Source: Centroberyx gerrardi
Taxonomy: Eukaryota; Chordata; Actinopteri; Beryciformes; Berycidae
Direction: 5' to 3'
Length of the DNA: 64,000 bases
Assembly (NCBI RefSeq): GCF_048128805.1
Contig: NC_136010.1
Span: 20,921,480 to 20,985,479, forward strand
The notes below the pieces were generated by a model, which was not told the DNA's origin, did no database searches, and saw only the letters and a list, made by a program, of their open reading frames with translations. This document shows positions 51,501-63,567 of this stretch, piece after piece (the stretch's first letter is position 1; each line of letters opens with the position of its first letter). The position numbers and the translations under genes are program-made.

Positions 51501-54500
51501 CCAGCCACTCATGGCCGATATATGCCACAGATAGTCTCATCACAGCTGCTGTAATTTGCAGCACCATCTCCTCTCTCTCTAATGGAAAGTGTGTGCGAGA
51601 CGGAACGAGAGAAAGAGACAGGGGTGAGAAAGAGAGAGGGAGCTCTGCTTATATGGGGGAAAGTGTTACAGAGAGTGCTGAGAGGCGGTATATAGATCAT
51701 ATTTACACTCCAGTGAAACCATGAGGTCCCACCGGGAAGCGGGAAGCAGAAAAATGGGAGGATGGGCGGCAGATAGAGATAGCATATCGAGGCGGTGAGG
51801 GATGACAAACCTCCTCTGACCACAGATCCGTACATAATCCACCCACTTATTGACATCAAGCCATCAGATGAGTGTTGGGAGAAGCCGCCCTCATAGCTGT
51901 AGCCGCTGAGGAGTGCTGTTTTTTAGGGGAGACAGCAGCCAGCGGTGTAAATCACACTTCTCCCTGGGGCGCAGGCTGCAGATGCTGTTGGGTGTGGTGT
52001 TGGTGGTGGTATTGGTGGTTTTGGCGGTGTTGGTGCTGGATAGGTGGATCGGGGTTTGGGATAAGGCAGTGAGCCACGCTGCTCTCGCCGCGGGAAGGCC
52101 TTGTCTGTCACTTTGTTTTGACTGAGCTGAACTGCTCCCTGGACGGCGTCTCAGTCACTTAACACTCCCTCGGCAGTACACCCAAACCCGTGCTCGTTGC
52201 TGCTTCAACATGTCTGGGTTTGGCTCCACGAAACTCCATCTGTCACTCACAGATTTATGGACTGTCCTCGTGCTTTCTAAGGACGTGGGAAATCAGAAGC
52301 AGATTGTAGAACTGCTATACTTTCCACTTGCTAAAAAAAAAAAGAAAAAAGACATGTATATTGGTAATGCTTGTCCAGTTGGGGGTCCAGTCAGGACAAT
52401 GGAGTTTCTATCAACCATGCATAATGTATTACTATCCATGCACTAACAATTTCTCATGCTTCTGTTTTTCAGGGCAAATATTGATGAGGTGGAGACGGAG
52501 GTTGTGGAGATTGAGGCAAAGCTAGATAAGGTAAGACAGTTGCACAGATTGCATGTTCTTGTCATTTTCGATGCAATTTCTCTTTCAATCCAATGGTTAA
52601 ACCTGACCCTATTTTGCCATTTTACACTAACCTATATTAACATATAAGCCACATATGGCTTCCCATAGAGGAGAGCTACAGTTGTGCTGTTTACTGTTGT
52701 CTTCAGACTGACAGATTTATATATATATAGAAAGCAGGGTCATGCAGACCAAACACAAGCTGCTTGCTTGTGATGTGTCTGGATCTATTACAACATATCC
52801 CATTATTCAGTTGGAGATGTGTCTACTGTACAGCCCAAGTTCTTTAATGAATGGCATTAGAGATCTGTACTGCAGGATAAATCTATGGCAGTTAAAGTGC
52901 CACACTCCACTCCAAAGAGATCGGTTTACAAATACAGTAATTAACACAGTAACATTAGCTCTGAGCAATAGGCTTTCCAGACTTAGATTAATCCCAGGCC
53001 TATACGGTAGTAGCACTGGATCAAAAGTGACTAGAATGGAGGTTTTTTCTGAAGACTCTTATACCGAAAATCTAGTATGGCTAATGTAGTTGTGCTCCAC
53101 ATGCTGTTACTATATCTTGTTGATACAGACTCATATTTCTACTTGACACAACTTGCCCATTAATACTCTGCTGCTCACTCCCAACATTACTCCACAGTGC
53201 CTGTTCCCCCAGTTCTAACTTCACACTGAAGGCAGTCAGCACTCTGCATAACGAACAGCGTAATCTCTCACTCAGTGTTGCTGAACATTTCAACTCAGGT
53301 TTGCTGAAATGTGACGTGGCAGCAGGGCAAGACGGGACTTACCGACAACATTAGAATGCATTACGCTGGCTTTCAAAGCATCCAGTTACCCCATAATGAG
53401 GCAGCCAGATGCTTCGCCTGTAATGCTCATGTCACAAGTCCATCTGTTCCTTTTGACATTGAATTACAGTACGTGTCAGTGAGAGCCAGGATTAGTCACT
53501 CGGTCTGTTCTCCAGTACAGTGCGGTCCGTCTTCCAATGAGCAATGACCATGATCTAGTCAAACCATTCAGATGTGTCCCATTACCTTCATGATACATGG
53601 CCTCTCATGTCCATCCGTTTTGCTTCACTTTGGAGACAGGACAACTCACAAGACACAATAATTAGAGATATGTTGCAAAGATACCTCAGTGACTTCAATA
53701 ATCTTTGTAGCAATAGCATCTAGATTTGACCGTATCTGCAGGTCTGGGATTGATTTGGGCTTGTTTTCTGTACTCTGCATGAGGGATTCTAATCCAATTG
53801 CAGAAAATTTGATTATGTAAGGGGAAAACAATCAGAACAAGGAACTTACTGAGTCAATGATGCATGCCGTGTACTTCCCTCTGTGCTCTGATCTAGATAC
53901 CAAAGCTCCATGCACCAAACATCACTTGATCACCAGTGTTAATCTTTAAGGAAATCATAATTCTTTATCACTGAGTTGTAAAGTTGTTTAAGGGGCTTAG
54001 GAGTGTCTACATACAGTACCGTTTTTTTTTTTAACTCACCAGTAGCTTTCACTTGGCATTGTGCTGTTTGGACACACACAGTTGGACATTACAGCACAGC
54101 ACAGTGTACAGTAGCATAGCCCCAACTGTCCAACCCCTAATCCTCTATCTTCCCGCCTTTTCTCCATGTGGACGAACAGGTGGGATTCCCCTCTCAACGC
54201 CCAGCATTGCCAATGCTTTCCCAGCTCGTTCCCAGCTCGTTCCCAGCTCCTTCTGGGGATTAGACTGAAGGACAGAGCAGCTCGGTCTCAAGTCTGGTTA
54301 GCAGCTGGGAGGAAATGGGACTTTGCAGGAGAAGAGGGTATTGAAAAACAGAAAGCCTGGCTATAGAACACAGAGAGGGAAGAAGAAGAAGAAATACAGT
54401 TTCCTCTCATGAAAGCAGAAGCAAAACAATGGCTATTGGTGAAACAGGCTTTATGGCACATATCACAAATGTGGCTGACAGAAGCTAACCTTCATGACAA

Positions 54501-55090
54501 GCCCCAGGGAAAATGTGTATTGTAATATGAGCACTGCAGCATATTATAAAGAAAAACTGGTGTGGTAGAGATATAAGTCCGACACAGAACATTCACGCTG
54601 AATTACCAGTGTCTGTTTCCAATTCCCCAGTCCTGGATGACATGAAGCCCCTATAGCATTTGCCTGTGTGTTGTCGGGTCGCGCGCTAACACATGGACCC
54701 CACCTGAGAATGCATCCACTACTGTACTTTAACCACAGGTGATCACTGAAGCCTCAGAAAGCAAACATGCGACTGTGCGTCACGCGTCCTCGTCCATGTG
54801 CGGTAACGTTTAGCATGTGCTGAAAGCGGAAAATGCGGAGGTTTGCTCTCTCCTCTCTGGAAATAGAAGTTTGAGGGTTGCGGTTGAGCATATGATGTAG
54901 AATCGAACAAGTCGCTGTCCTCAAGCGGGGATTTGTACCTCGGAGAAAGTCACATGGAGCGCCTCGCTGCTGAGGTTTCTGTCTCACCCTGCTCCGTCCT
55001 GTATGATGTGAGAATATAAACTCAGTCACATTGATTTGATTTTATGTGTTGAAACCATACTAACATATTGTACCTTCATTTATCCCCTCC

Positions 55091-55127
<37 letters not shown>

Positions 55128-58100
55128 CTCCCCAGCTGGTGAAGCTATGCAGTGGGATGATTGAAGCGGGGAAGGCGTATGTCAGCGCCAACAAGCTCTT
55201 TGTCAATGGGATCCGGGATCTGTCCCAGCAGTGCAAGAAGGATGAGATGATCTCGGTGAGGCTCTGATGGGTCGGGAATGCGTCCAATTCATTTGATCTA
55301 ACCTCTGTTTGATACGTTATAGCTTTATTGTGGTCTTGCAGTTATTTGTTATGTGTTTCTTTGTCATTTAGTGGATGGGATTGATAGTAACATGCAGAAT
55401 AACTCTTGATTTATCTCCTGGGAGGGGAGGGGTACTTTCCTGATCTCTGACTGTTAGCCTCAGAGTTGTGTGTGTGTGTGTGTGTTTGTGAGTAAACCTG
55501 ATTACTAATGGATTAGTAAGTGAGGATCGGATCAGGCCTGGAAACTTGCTCTTGGCGAGGCTCGCAGCACCAGCGTCTCCACAGTCTTTTCTCCAAAGCT
55601 GGCCGGCAGAACTAGACTCGTTGCCGCTGACATTAAGTACTATTAAAAGCCTTCTTGGCTTCAACCATATGACTAATTCTGAGTTTCTTATTAAAGTCTT
55701 GTTCACATTTGTAGTTTCCACTGTAAAAAAAAAAAAAAAACTGAATCAGACCTGCAATTATAGTTCCCGTTTCCCGGACAAGAGTTAAGGGAAAAGCCCT
55801 CTTGAGTATGAATCTACACCTCAGTGACATTAACCAGCTTTAACTTAATTTTAGCGTTTTGGATGTTTACATTTGCTCCCTTAATAAGATAAAGTCAGTA
55901 TTTGGTACATTCGTGACAGCTTTTACTTACTTTATTTATTTTTAGGTGCAATTACAGCAGCAGTTACAAGATTTCTTTATCTACGGTATTACCTAGTTAA
56001 AGAACGCTGTAATACAACACGCTGAATCTATTGTGTGTTATTTTCTTTGCAGGAGTGCCTGGAAAAGTGCGGGGAAAGCCTCCAGGAAATCGTCAACTAC
56101 CACATGGTAAGTCAGCCTGTTCCCCAGACTGTCCCCATATGCTCCACATGGAGTAAGCCACGTCTATAGAGACCAGCGCAATGATATCATCCCATCTTGA
56201 AATGCTAACATGGACTGGCATTTAGGCCTCACGAGGGTCCCGTATCCCCCGTTAGTACAATACCGAGGGTCAAGCCGGCCTGTGTTTTAAATTGCTCCAC
56301 ACGGTGCGCTTCTTTCACACATCATTAAGTCTGTCTTTGTCTGTCACTGTACTCCCGGGTGTGTGGGCTCACGATGCAGCGATCAGCACCTGTCAGTCAG
56401 AGTTGTATCACATCTCAGACGATACCACCGGAGGCCAGAGGGCAAGCTGGTTTAATGTCACATGAATCCATCATATATATGTTAACATATTTTCCTCACA
56501 TTCAGCAACATGACAAACAGCTACAGTAAAGGCCAGTTGGGGAATTTTCTGTTTTCAAAAATGGATAGTATAGCTTTTTTTCCCCAAGCATTCATGATAG
56601 CCGTCGCACCAGCTGATCAAATTCCAGAGAGCCACAACCCTGCATAACAGCAAGCAATATTTTCATTGCTGCCTCCTTTTGGTATTGGGGCTGTCAGCAT
56701 GCAGATCCATCCCCTGACATTAAACAGAGCTTGTGTGCTTTACTGCTGAGTCGTTTCCTCCTCCCCTTTCTTCGAGGCTCCCGGCCCCCTGCCCCGCTCC
56801 TGCCCCTCCGAGCTCCTTTGAAGTCCATTAGCTTGAACCCGTTGCGTGTTTGATGATGCTTTAAAGAGCGGAGCGTGCGCGGATCGCATTCCTTTTTGAA
56901 GCCGCAACAAAGATGTGTCGTCGCAAATCACTCCCTCCCTCCCACCTCCCGATCCAATCTATTGGTAGAGAGGAAGGTCAGCATTACAAATGGAAGGTTA
57001 ATGGCCCGGGTCACTCAGGCAAGCGTGGATTAGCTTGAGTCGTAGGACAGTAATGGCCTCGTGTGACCCTGACGTGTCACGGAGGGTGTGCTACATAAGT
57101 GTGTGTGAGTGCATTTGCGTGACTGTGACCGTCCTGATTGCATGCGTGTGTCTGCTCCTGTACAGTAGTTGGATAAATGTGTGTGTGTGATGATAGACCG
57201 ACCTGAGTGGGTTTTCTGGACAATGGAGTGATGAGTAAATGTGCCACAGGTCATCATCACAGCAGCTGAAAGGAAGACCTCGTCACGCTCTAGTACTCCA
57301 GTGCCAAAAGGCAGATTGAAGGCCCGGCAACAGGCAGGCAGGGCAACAGAAGGGGAGGGATGTACATTACAAGGCCCGCAAGGCAGTAGGAACCCTCCTC
57401 ATCGCTCCTTCCTCACAGGTCTGTTAGTATCCGAAGTAACAAGACGTTTGACATCCAGCCAAGTGGCTTTTGCCAAATTGCTGCACTGCATCACTGAGTT
57501 TGTTGACGGCAACAGAGAAGCAGTCCGGGTCATAAATATAATGTAATGAAAACATTCATCAACATAATGTATTTCACTCTTCAATCATATACTACCTTAA
57601 GAAGAGTTGCTGAAATGCACTCACTCATAGCGCTCACTTAATTTCAGTATAATTTAATTCTCTAGAAACTGTAGAATGAAGTCTATGTAGCCCTTGTAAT
57701 TATAGGTTTCACCCCCAACATTATTATCTTTACACCCACAGTGTACAATTCAATACTAAATCAACAATATCAAAAATCTTCCCTAATGGGCCCATGGGAC
57801 AAAAAGTTATGAAATGGGTGTCTGTGGTCTGATGTATGTGTCTTATTTAGAGGCCCTTGACATGAAAATGTTGAGAACCCCTGATCTTTAGTGCACCTAA
57901 AGTTTTTCATATGGGTGCTTTGCTCTTGGCCCTTCTACGATATAGTTATAAAGTTTTAGAGTGATTTGCCTCTTTGCCTCTCTGTCTCCACTGCCAGCCA
58001 AAGCGGGCATTTAGCTCTGACCCCCCGGCCATCTGCCTGCCTGTCTGTCAGTCAATCTGTCAGTGAGTCTGTCTGAGTGACTGATTCTGTGTTGCTCTGA

Positions 58101-61100
58101 CTCACTGGCACTGTCACTATGCCACACTTTAGAGACTGTAAGAGAGCGCGGTTTGGCCCGGGACCAGCTGGCCTGTCCACTGTAAGCTCAGCTGGGTTTT
58201 CAGCCTCCCGCTCCCCGTCCCCCCTCCCGCCAGTCCGTTAGAGCCAAGAGCCTGACTGGACATTAACACGATTGGCTCTCAGACGTTTTCTTTGTTACTT
58301 TGATGTGGAAGCAGAGCAGAACAGGGGGGGCGGCAGGAGTAGTGTGTGATACTGAAGCGATTAGAGGCATTCCCCTGAGATTAAAGACTTCAGAGAAATG
58401 GTAATAATATTAGCAGTGATGTGACCTTAATGCCGATCACAGTGAGGATAGCCTCGTGATCCGCCGATATTAAAGGGTTTGACTGTAGTTTTATTAACCG
58501 AAGCAGTTAACATTTACTGGTGACATCTTTTACGTCTTGGTTTTTTAATCAAGAAAGACAACATGCTCAGTTAACTGTGTAGCCCTCCTGTAGCTGAGGG
58601 ACTCCAGCAGTGCTCTGATGAATAAGAAATGATGATGGTTATATCTGCAACTTGTGATGGACGTCCCACTGTGTGCGTGTTTTGCAGTGCAGCTGCCACT
58701 GTGCCAACCCTATGCAGGAGACACTCCAGAATATTAAACGCCCCCGTACAAGTGGGACCGCCGAGTGCCAACTGCCCTTGTCACCGCCATACCTCGATGC
58801 CTTCACAGCCCACACCTACGTACACAAACAACACACACGTTTAAGCGTTTACATGGTGGTTCGCTCAGGCAAGCAAACAGCACGGCTCCAAGAAAAGTCG
58901 AAAAGAAAAGAGTCCTGGCCCTTGCTTCCCTCCATTTCCTGATAGCTTGGTTCTCTTGCCAGTCCAATACCACACAACAGAACAAACAGGCTCTGTTTGC
59001 ATGAATGTCAAATGCACGCCAAGTGTAGCTCCTTTTACTTACGCTCGGAGACTGGGTGTCTTTTCAGTTCCAAGGATTTCACAATAGAATTTGCTTTCTT
59101 TTAGATGGGCAGAAACACCAACAGAATCAGGCCAACATTTTAACAGTCTCTGCTTAATTCAAGCATGAAACTCCATATGAATACTCAATAAATTATTGAC
59201 ATGCGTTTGACTCTCTGAACATCCATTAGAAATGAGGGGAGACTGAGGCAAAGACGCAAAGAGAGAGTTACATCTGAGTTGCCAAGTCTCAATGCATTAA
59301 AACAGTTTCTGAATAGCATTTGCATACAATCCCAGGATTTTCAGTAGAGGATGATGGGAATATGGGGAGAAAACATGTACGGATGGAAGAATTCAGGCTG
59401 CAACAAGGATCAACTACACAGGATTCTCTGGATATTCGTACAATGGAATAGGATTTGTGTGTAGGTGCAGCATGTGCAAAATTCCCATGTGGGATGCCAA
59501 CACTGGTGTCTCTTGGTTTATATTTGGAAACTGGAAAACAAAGCAAGGCACAGTAGGGAGGCAGTTCTGTCAAGCATTACTATTCTCAGCATTCCTTACA
59601 AAGGGTAGAAAAGGCCTGTGTTCATTCCGCTTCATTCGCAAGAAACTGTGAGTGGAAACACATGAAAATGCAAGTATGTGAACCCTCAACTAATGTCTTC
59701 ATGGGTGACAAGGCGGTTTAACCGTTAACATCGCAGGTCCTTGTAACAGCCACTGTGTCCTTACTAAGTGTCCCCTACCTGCTCACTCATTGTAAGTTAC
59801 ACAGGAGAAAAGAGTCAGCTGCATGCCTGGAATGTTAAATTTAGTACTTTCACACGTTCTCTTCATTTCTGTCATCATGTTTCTTTGGAATCACAAGTAT
59901 GATTATTTTGGATGAGCAGCCCTGAGTAGGCAAAAGGTTTCAAAACCATCGTCCTACTGCAGCATCCTTCACTTTGACAATTGCTAATTCATTTGTGCTT
60001 ATATGCAGTACGAGTCAGTGATGTCCCCTCTCCCCTCCCTCGACAACCTCTGCTGATGTTCCCTTGAGCAAAACTCTTAACCCTGAGCTTCTCAGTGGCC
60101 GCAGCGCAAGACTGGCTGTACATGAATATGTGGAACGGTTAAAATAAAGCAGGGTGTCGCTGGAAAAGAGCAGGCGTGCTCAGTCGACGTTCCCTGGATA
60201 AATAAAGGTTAAAAAAACAAACATAGTTTTGTTTGACATTTTCTGTCGGAGTTACTTAATGAGATGCTTACTGTTCAGGGATCAGTACAGGGACGGCTTA
60301 AGATAATTGCTTGATTGATTTCATTACATCATAGTCTGTGCCAACATGCCAGTGGAATGAGAGGGAAATTAACAGTGCAACAGATACAGTCAATACAGTA
60401 GTCCATTGTGATAGTGTCGGTTGCCGCCTCATTCCTAAGCTCTGATATCAGGTCGTGAAAGATGAGTGTGTCTGATATGCCTTACTTACTTAATTTGAAA
60501 CGTATTTGACAATGTGTCTTTGTTGGACTACATTCCAAATCTATACTGTATGTTGACATACTGTGGAATAGGACAATAAGATGTGATGATAGTCATTCAT
60601 AACACTTGATGTTCACGGAGACAGAAAGTGATCCCATTCACAGTTCAAAGCTACAATATGCAACTTTTGGCCTTGAGGCAGTGTTTTGTTAATCCTGCCC
60701 TCCTCTCCTTCACGTTGGGCAAATTCACGCCCCAGCACTTGTCACTCATCCGTATGAGCTGTCTTCTTTGAAACAGCATCTAGCCTGAGGCTGAGGTGAT
60801 ATACATCCCTACAACCCACTGCAGGGGTTGAACAAGCAGAATCTCCAGTAAAAAAAGGCAATGGTGATGTTTCAGTGTTTTTGAAAGTGTCTGACGCACG
60901 CTTAGCTTTGCTGTACTGTTGTTTCTTACTGCTTTCCGCCACTGTTGTTGTTGCTACGGCTTCCCTGCGCTGTAGCCACTAGCCTCACCTTGATAGCCAC
61001 AAACCAGCTCACTGTCCATACAATACACGCTTACAACAAATGGTATATGACCCAAAATGTCCCAAACTGAAAAGCCAAATTCAAGTAAACTGGGTGATTT

Positions 61101-63567
61101 AGGCATATACACACAGGGTCACAAACAGACACACACTGATAATGTATAATATATCCTATTTTTTTAGTTACTTTAATGTGTAAACAGTTGTATATTGCAG
61201 CTTTAGCACCAAGTTTTAACAGGGGCCTGACTCTTATTTGCATTGTTTAATCTCTCTCCAGTCTGCTGTTACTACACACAGAGCACCTGTGGCATCTTGG
61301 CCCAATTGATGCAGACTTGCAGAGTATCTACAGTACAACCGCAGTCTGTTGCCACAAAGCAGCTCAGGAATGCTACTGGCTGCACTACCCCCGGGGCCAG
61401 GAAACCTCTCAGCACTTTTCTGCCGCCACACACACACACACACACAACATGGAGGTGTCCTTGTTGACTTGACAACTTTTACAGACTGTGGTTTGCACAG
61501 AGCCACCGTCCACCTCAGACCTCCCCACTATTCTCCAGTAGTGCGTCCTCCTCCTTACATCTCTTCAGACTGCCCAACCTGATCTTACACCCGGGTGTTT
61601 ACGACCGCCGCACGCCGCTGCCCTGCTGATTTTGTTTTGACTGTCCACGCGTCTTTGCGAGACCCCTTGATGGCACGAGATTCCAATTCTCACAGGGCCT
61701 TGTTAAATTGGCAAGCCAGGCAAACACATTGACCACACACGCACAGTCAGACCTGGCTGTTCCCTCTTTGGCTTCGTCAGGCTCCTGTGATTTACAGGGA
61801 CGGCAGGCGGTCGGCCTTAACATGTCGCTCCGTTTGAGAGCCATCCCAGAAGCCTTTGGAATCGTAGACACATTAAAAGCAGTATATTTACTCGCTTGGC
61901 TCTCCTATTAGCATATTTACGGCGGGTTGGACGAGGCAGACTCTTGTGTTCTGTTGGAGGAACTGCTTTGTTCGTTAATGGAGCGCAGCGGAGGGTTTCT
62001 GACATGATGGCAGAGCCACAAAGCATCCAACAGGAAGCAAGGACCGCTGTGTAGTTCCACTCTCACACTTGGCCTTATTTGGACCCAGGGAAGTTTATAG
62101 AGCAGTAAAATGTAGCCCAAACTCACCATGAAAACAAGCACAACTTCTCTCTTTGAGGTGGCGGGGAGAAAATGGAGCTGACCACTTCCATCTGAGGCAC
62201 ACTTTTATCAGGGTTTCCTATTTTCTCAGTATTTAAGAAGTCTTCATGATAGCTAATGACTTCACAAAACAGTCAATAGTGAGTTTTATGTTCATGGCGG
62301 CAATCGTTTCGTCATAGTATGAGTCATATTTTTTAAATGGTGGACATTTTGTTATGAAACTCTTCATCTATACTCAATTTTTTTGTGGATTTGCTGTCTC
62401 CAACACAAACCCTCAGCTGTGCGTTGACCACAGTGGCAACAATGGTGGAAGTGCCTTACTCCTCATCAGCTCTTGTAATCCCTGAGTTAAAACATCCATA
62501 AGCCTTGTTTCATAGGGTCTTGCACACTCAAATCTTCTAATCCGTACACATACACAATTGTACATCCAATTATTCAGCCAGGGTGAGGCTGCATAACCCT
62601 TAACAAATCAAACTGCTCAGTCCAGCTGTGGTTGCAGCACTAAAGCCGCGGCTCTGACAATTTGTCTGAGTGGGTTCGCACCCTGCATGCGTTGGATGCA
62701 GACTCTGCAGTGTTGTCACGTTGTACCAAAAGCCTCCTCCCCTCCCTCTTTTGCTTCCTCGCTCGCTTCCTCCCTCCCTCTCTGCCCGAGTGACCTATTT
62801 AGCAGCAGCAGCAGCAGCAGCAGCATGGCAGGAGCAATCACTGAGGACGTCCTCTGACTCCGAGGGAGAGAGAGGGGAGGGGGGTCTGGAATGTAAAATA
62901 GGCAGCATGTTGTCGTGTTTGTATGTGTGTGTTACAGCGGGTGCGTTTGAGTCTGAGTGACATTCTTCATCCATTCATGTCAACAGGCGTGAAGGGGTGA
63001 TTTTGCGTCATTTGCATGCATCGTGTGCAACTGCTGTGCTTTATCGCCCTCTGTTGGTTAAAAATGCCTCTGAGGTATTTTGACAGTGGCACACTGATGC
63101 TTTCCCTCCACACTCATGTGATGTGAAATGAATTTTAGGTTAAAGTGCAGACTATATGTTTTGATTTTAGGGTATTTTCTGCCATATCAGGTTAATAGGT
63201 AAAGAACTACAGCCCTTTTTATACATGCAACCCCTAATTTAGGGTGTTTTTTTTCCCATTTTAATAGCATTTTCATATTGATAGCTGCACAATAATTCTG
63301 TGTAAATTGAATGGTTAAGGTTTTGACTTTGATTATTAACCATGTTTTCATGGTAATGAAGTGTTTCAACACTGCACTAGCTTGCAACTTATGACATATG
63401 ATCATGCCTCTCAACTCCATGTGTACTAGCCCAATGTAAGTTTCAAATACACCATCAGTCGCTGTTCATGACGAAGGAATACTCATTTCTTCTTTTTCTC
63501 TATTTCAGATACTGTTCGATCAAGCGCAGAGGTCTGTCAAGCAGCAGCTGCACAACTTTGTGAAAGA
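29777..63567 (+). CDS. acap3: ArfGAP with coiled-coil, ankyrin repeat and PH domains 3, N-terminal part (5 exons, runs off the right edge)
   Basis: ACAP3 is a BAR-PH-ArfGAP-ankyrin protein that stimulates GTP hydrolysis on Arf6 at plasma and endosomal membranes and affects neurite growth. Coding exons here: 29777-29823, 52473-52530, 55136-55255, 56053-56106, 63509-63567. All phases agree (2, 0, 0, 0, 2), and they encode about 112 residues of the BAR domain. The start MTVDFEECIKDSPRFR is the ACAP family N-terminus. DEVETEVVEIEAKLDKLVKL, SGMIEAGKAYVSANKLFV, SLQEIVNYHMILFDQAQRSV and QQLHNFVKE follow human ACAP3 more closely than ACAP2 at diagnostic positions. The ATG has A at -3. The rest of the BAR domain and the PH, ArfGAP and ankyrin domains lie beyond this window. 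Intron 1 is 22.6 kb and intron 4 is 7.4 kb. Confidence 0.95.
30861..30919. repeat. (GT)n/(GC)n alternating purine-pyrimidine tract
   Basis: About 24 GT units (30861-30909) run directly into GCGCGCACGCGC. It forms nearly 60 bases of alternating purine-pyrimidine, a classic Z-DNA-prone sequence. Confidence 0.9.
36637..36663. repeat. (CT)n microsatellite
   Basis: About 13 CT units in acap3 intron 1. Confidence 0.85.
37603..37640. repeat. (CT)n / CCCTCT pyrimidine tract
   Basis: CT dinucleotides followed by TCCCTC units, in acap3 intron 1. Confidence 0.85.
39455..39490. repeat. (GT)n microsatellite, interrupted
   Basis: GT units interrupted by two AT steps, in acap3 intron 1. Confidence 0.85.
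40372..40558 (+). repeat. Possible LINE/SINE 3' tail
   Basis: AAAGCGCTTCGTAACT, then GAAAAGTGCTGTGAAAATAA, then (ATT)n is the wording of a very common fish retroposon 3' end. The upstream extent is a guess. The 71-codon frame inside has no recognisable domain. Confidence 0.45.
40701..40738. repeat. (CT)n microsatellite
   Basis: About 19 uninterrupted CT units in acap3 intron 1. Confidence 0.9.
43447..43494 (+). repeat. Homopolymer of 48 G
   Basis: Forty-eight consecutive G on the acap3 sense strand, flanked by TGGGCC and CAGCTGCTCG. Long G runs are rare in vertebrate genomes and hard to sequence, so the exact length is uncertain. It can form G-quadruplexes in DNA and in the intronic RNA. 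The poly-glycine and poly-proline frames across it are artefacts. Confidence 0.9.
43565..43590. repeat. (GT)n microsatellite
   Basis: About 13 GT units, 70 bases downstream of the G run. Confidence 0.9.
44536..44960 (+). mobile_element. Interspersed repeat, copy A (acap3 intron 1)
   Basis: Its core (44708-44815: GTTTCCCACAG, CTACCATTGA, ATTCATTAGTCT-like, TTTCAGTGGAGAGTTT) aligns with the reverse complement of 50520-50620. Ends carry the GGTTGCCAA / AATATTGG and ATCGGTCAAGCCCT wording typical of a fish repeat seen across many genomes. There is no coding capacity. Class is unknown, possibly a non-autonomous DNA transposon. Confidence 0.65.
45535..45571. repeat. (GT)n microsatellite
   Basis: About 17 GT units with one GC interruption, in acap3 intron 1. 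A 203-codon frame at 45022-45633 crosses it but has no domain or splice context. Confidence 0.9.
46791..47146 (-). mobile_element. Non-autonomous Tc1/mariner-like MITE
   Basis: Terminal inverted repeats are near perfect over about 23 bases: ATACACTCCCAGTCAAAGGT on the left, and the right end reverse-complements to ATACACTTCCAGTCAAACGT. The 356-bp interior matches, from the right end inward, the 5' region wording of a common fish Tc1-like transposon (CAGTCAAACGTTTGGACACA, later TCAAAACTAT, GGAATTATG, TTAGATTCTTTAAAGTAGCC). No transposase is left. TA at both edges fits a TA target site. Confidence 0.85.
48349..48380. repeat. (GAG)n-type purine repeat
   Basis: GGAGGAGGAGGAGGAGGGGG continuing as further GAG units, in acap3 intron 1. 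Confidence 0.85.
50328..50765 (-). mobile_element. Interspersed repeat, copy B, inverted relative to copy A
   Basis: The reverse complement reads through the same blocks as copy A (GTTTCCCCTACCATTGA, ATTCATTAGTCTTGGTTTC, AATGGAGAGTTTCAGTGT). Ends show TTTTGAAGGCTGATACGG and GGCCGATATCCGATATTC. It lies 5.4 kb from copy A in the same intron, in the opposite orientation. No coding capacity. Confidence 0.65.
50973..50993 (+). repeat. (CTG)7 trinucleotide repeat
   Basis: Seven perfect CTG units on the sense strand of acap3 intron 1. Confidence 0.9.
54220..54250. repeat. 11-bp tandem repeat, three units
   Basis: CCCAGCTCGTT occurs twice, then CCCAGCTCCTT. It is short and intronic. Confidence 0.8.
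55093..55122 (+). repeat. (CT)n microsatellite forming the acap3 exon 3 polypyrimidine tract
   Basis: Fifteen CT units followed by CCCTCCTCCCCAG, the acceptor of exon 3 (starts 55136). The microsatellite lies where U2AF binds. Confidence 0.9.
60040..60215 (+). repeat. Possible SINE/retroposon fragment
   Basis: CCCTTGAGCAAAACTCTTAACCC, later TTCCCTGGATAAATAAAGG and an A-rich end, resemble common fish retroposon phrases. The boundaries are uncertain. Confidence 0.4.
60647..61204. mobile_element. Non-autonomous DNA element with terminal inverted repeats
   Basis: The left end AAAGCTACAATATGCAAC is answered at the right by the reverse complement AAAGCTGCAATATACAAC (16 of 18 matching). The 558-bp interior has no transposase frame. 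It lies in acap3 intron 4. This terminal wording is familiar from abundant fish MITEs, but the superfamily is not settled. Confidence 0.75.
62801..62824 (+). repeat. (CAG)8 trinucleotide repeat
   Basis: Eight perfect AGC/CAG units on the sense strand of acap3 intron 4, followed by CATGGCAGGAGCA. A frame across it gives poly-alanine but lacks other support. Confidence 0.9.

Larger units (their letters stand above)
29824..52472 (+). other. acap3 intron 1 (22.6 kb)
   Basis: Starts GTAAGG and ends TTTTTCAG. I found no nested gene on either strand. It contains many microsatellites, a 48-base G run, an inverted pair of one repeat family (44536-44960 and 50328-50765), a Tc1/mariner-like MITE (46791-47146), and a possible LINE/SINE 3' tail near 40372-40558. 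Non-repetitive stretches (for example 31000-33000, 34200-36700 and 47500-49200) have the balanced composition often seen in conserved regulatory introns, but conservation cannot be judged from one sequence. Confidence 0.9.
52531..55135 (+). other. acap3 intron 2
   Basis: Non-coding. It holds a three-unit 11-bp tandem repeat (CCCAGCTCGTT) at 54220-54250 and a (CT)n tract abutting the exon 3 acceptor. No gene is recognisable on either strand. Confidence 0.8.
56107..63508 (+). other. acap3 introns 4 (7.4 kb)
   Basis: Starts GTAAGT and ends TATTTCAG. It has no coding sequence that I can support. It contains an inverted-repeat element at 60647-61204, a repeat-like stretch at about 60040-60215, a (CAG)8 repeat at 62801-62824, a CA repeat at 61429-61445, and a degenerate fragment near 57785-57885. 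Confidence 0.85.
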
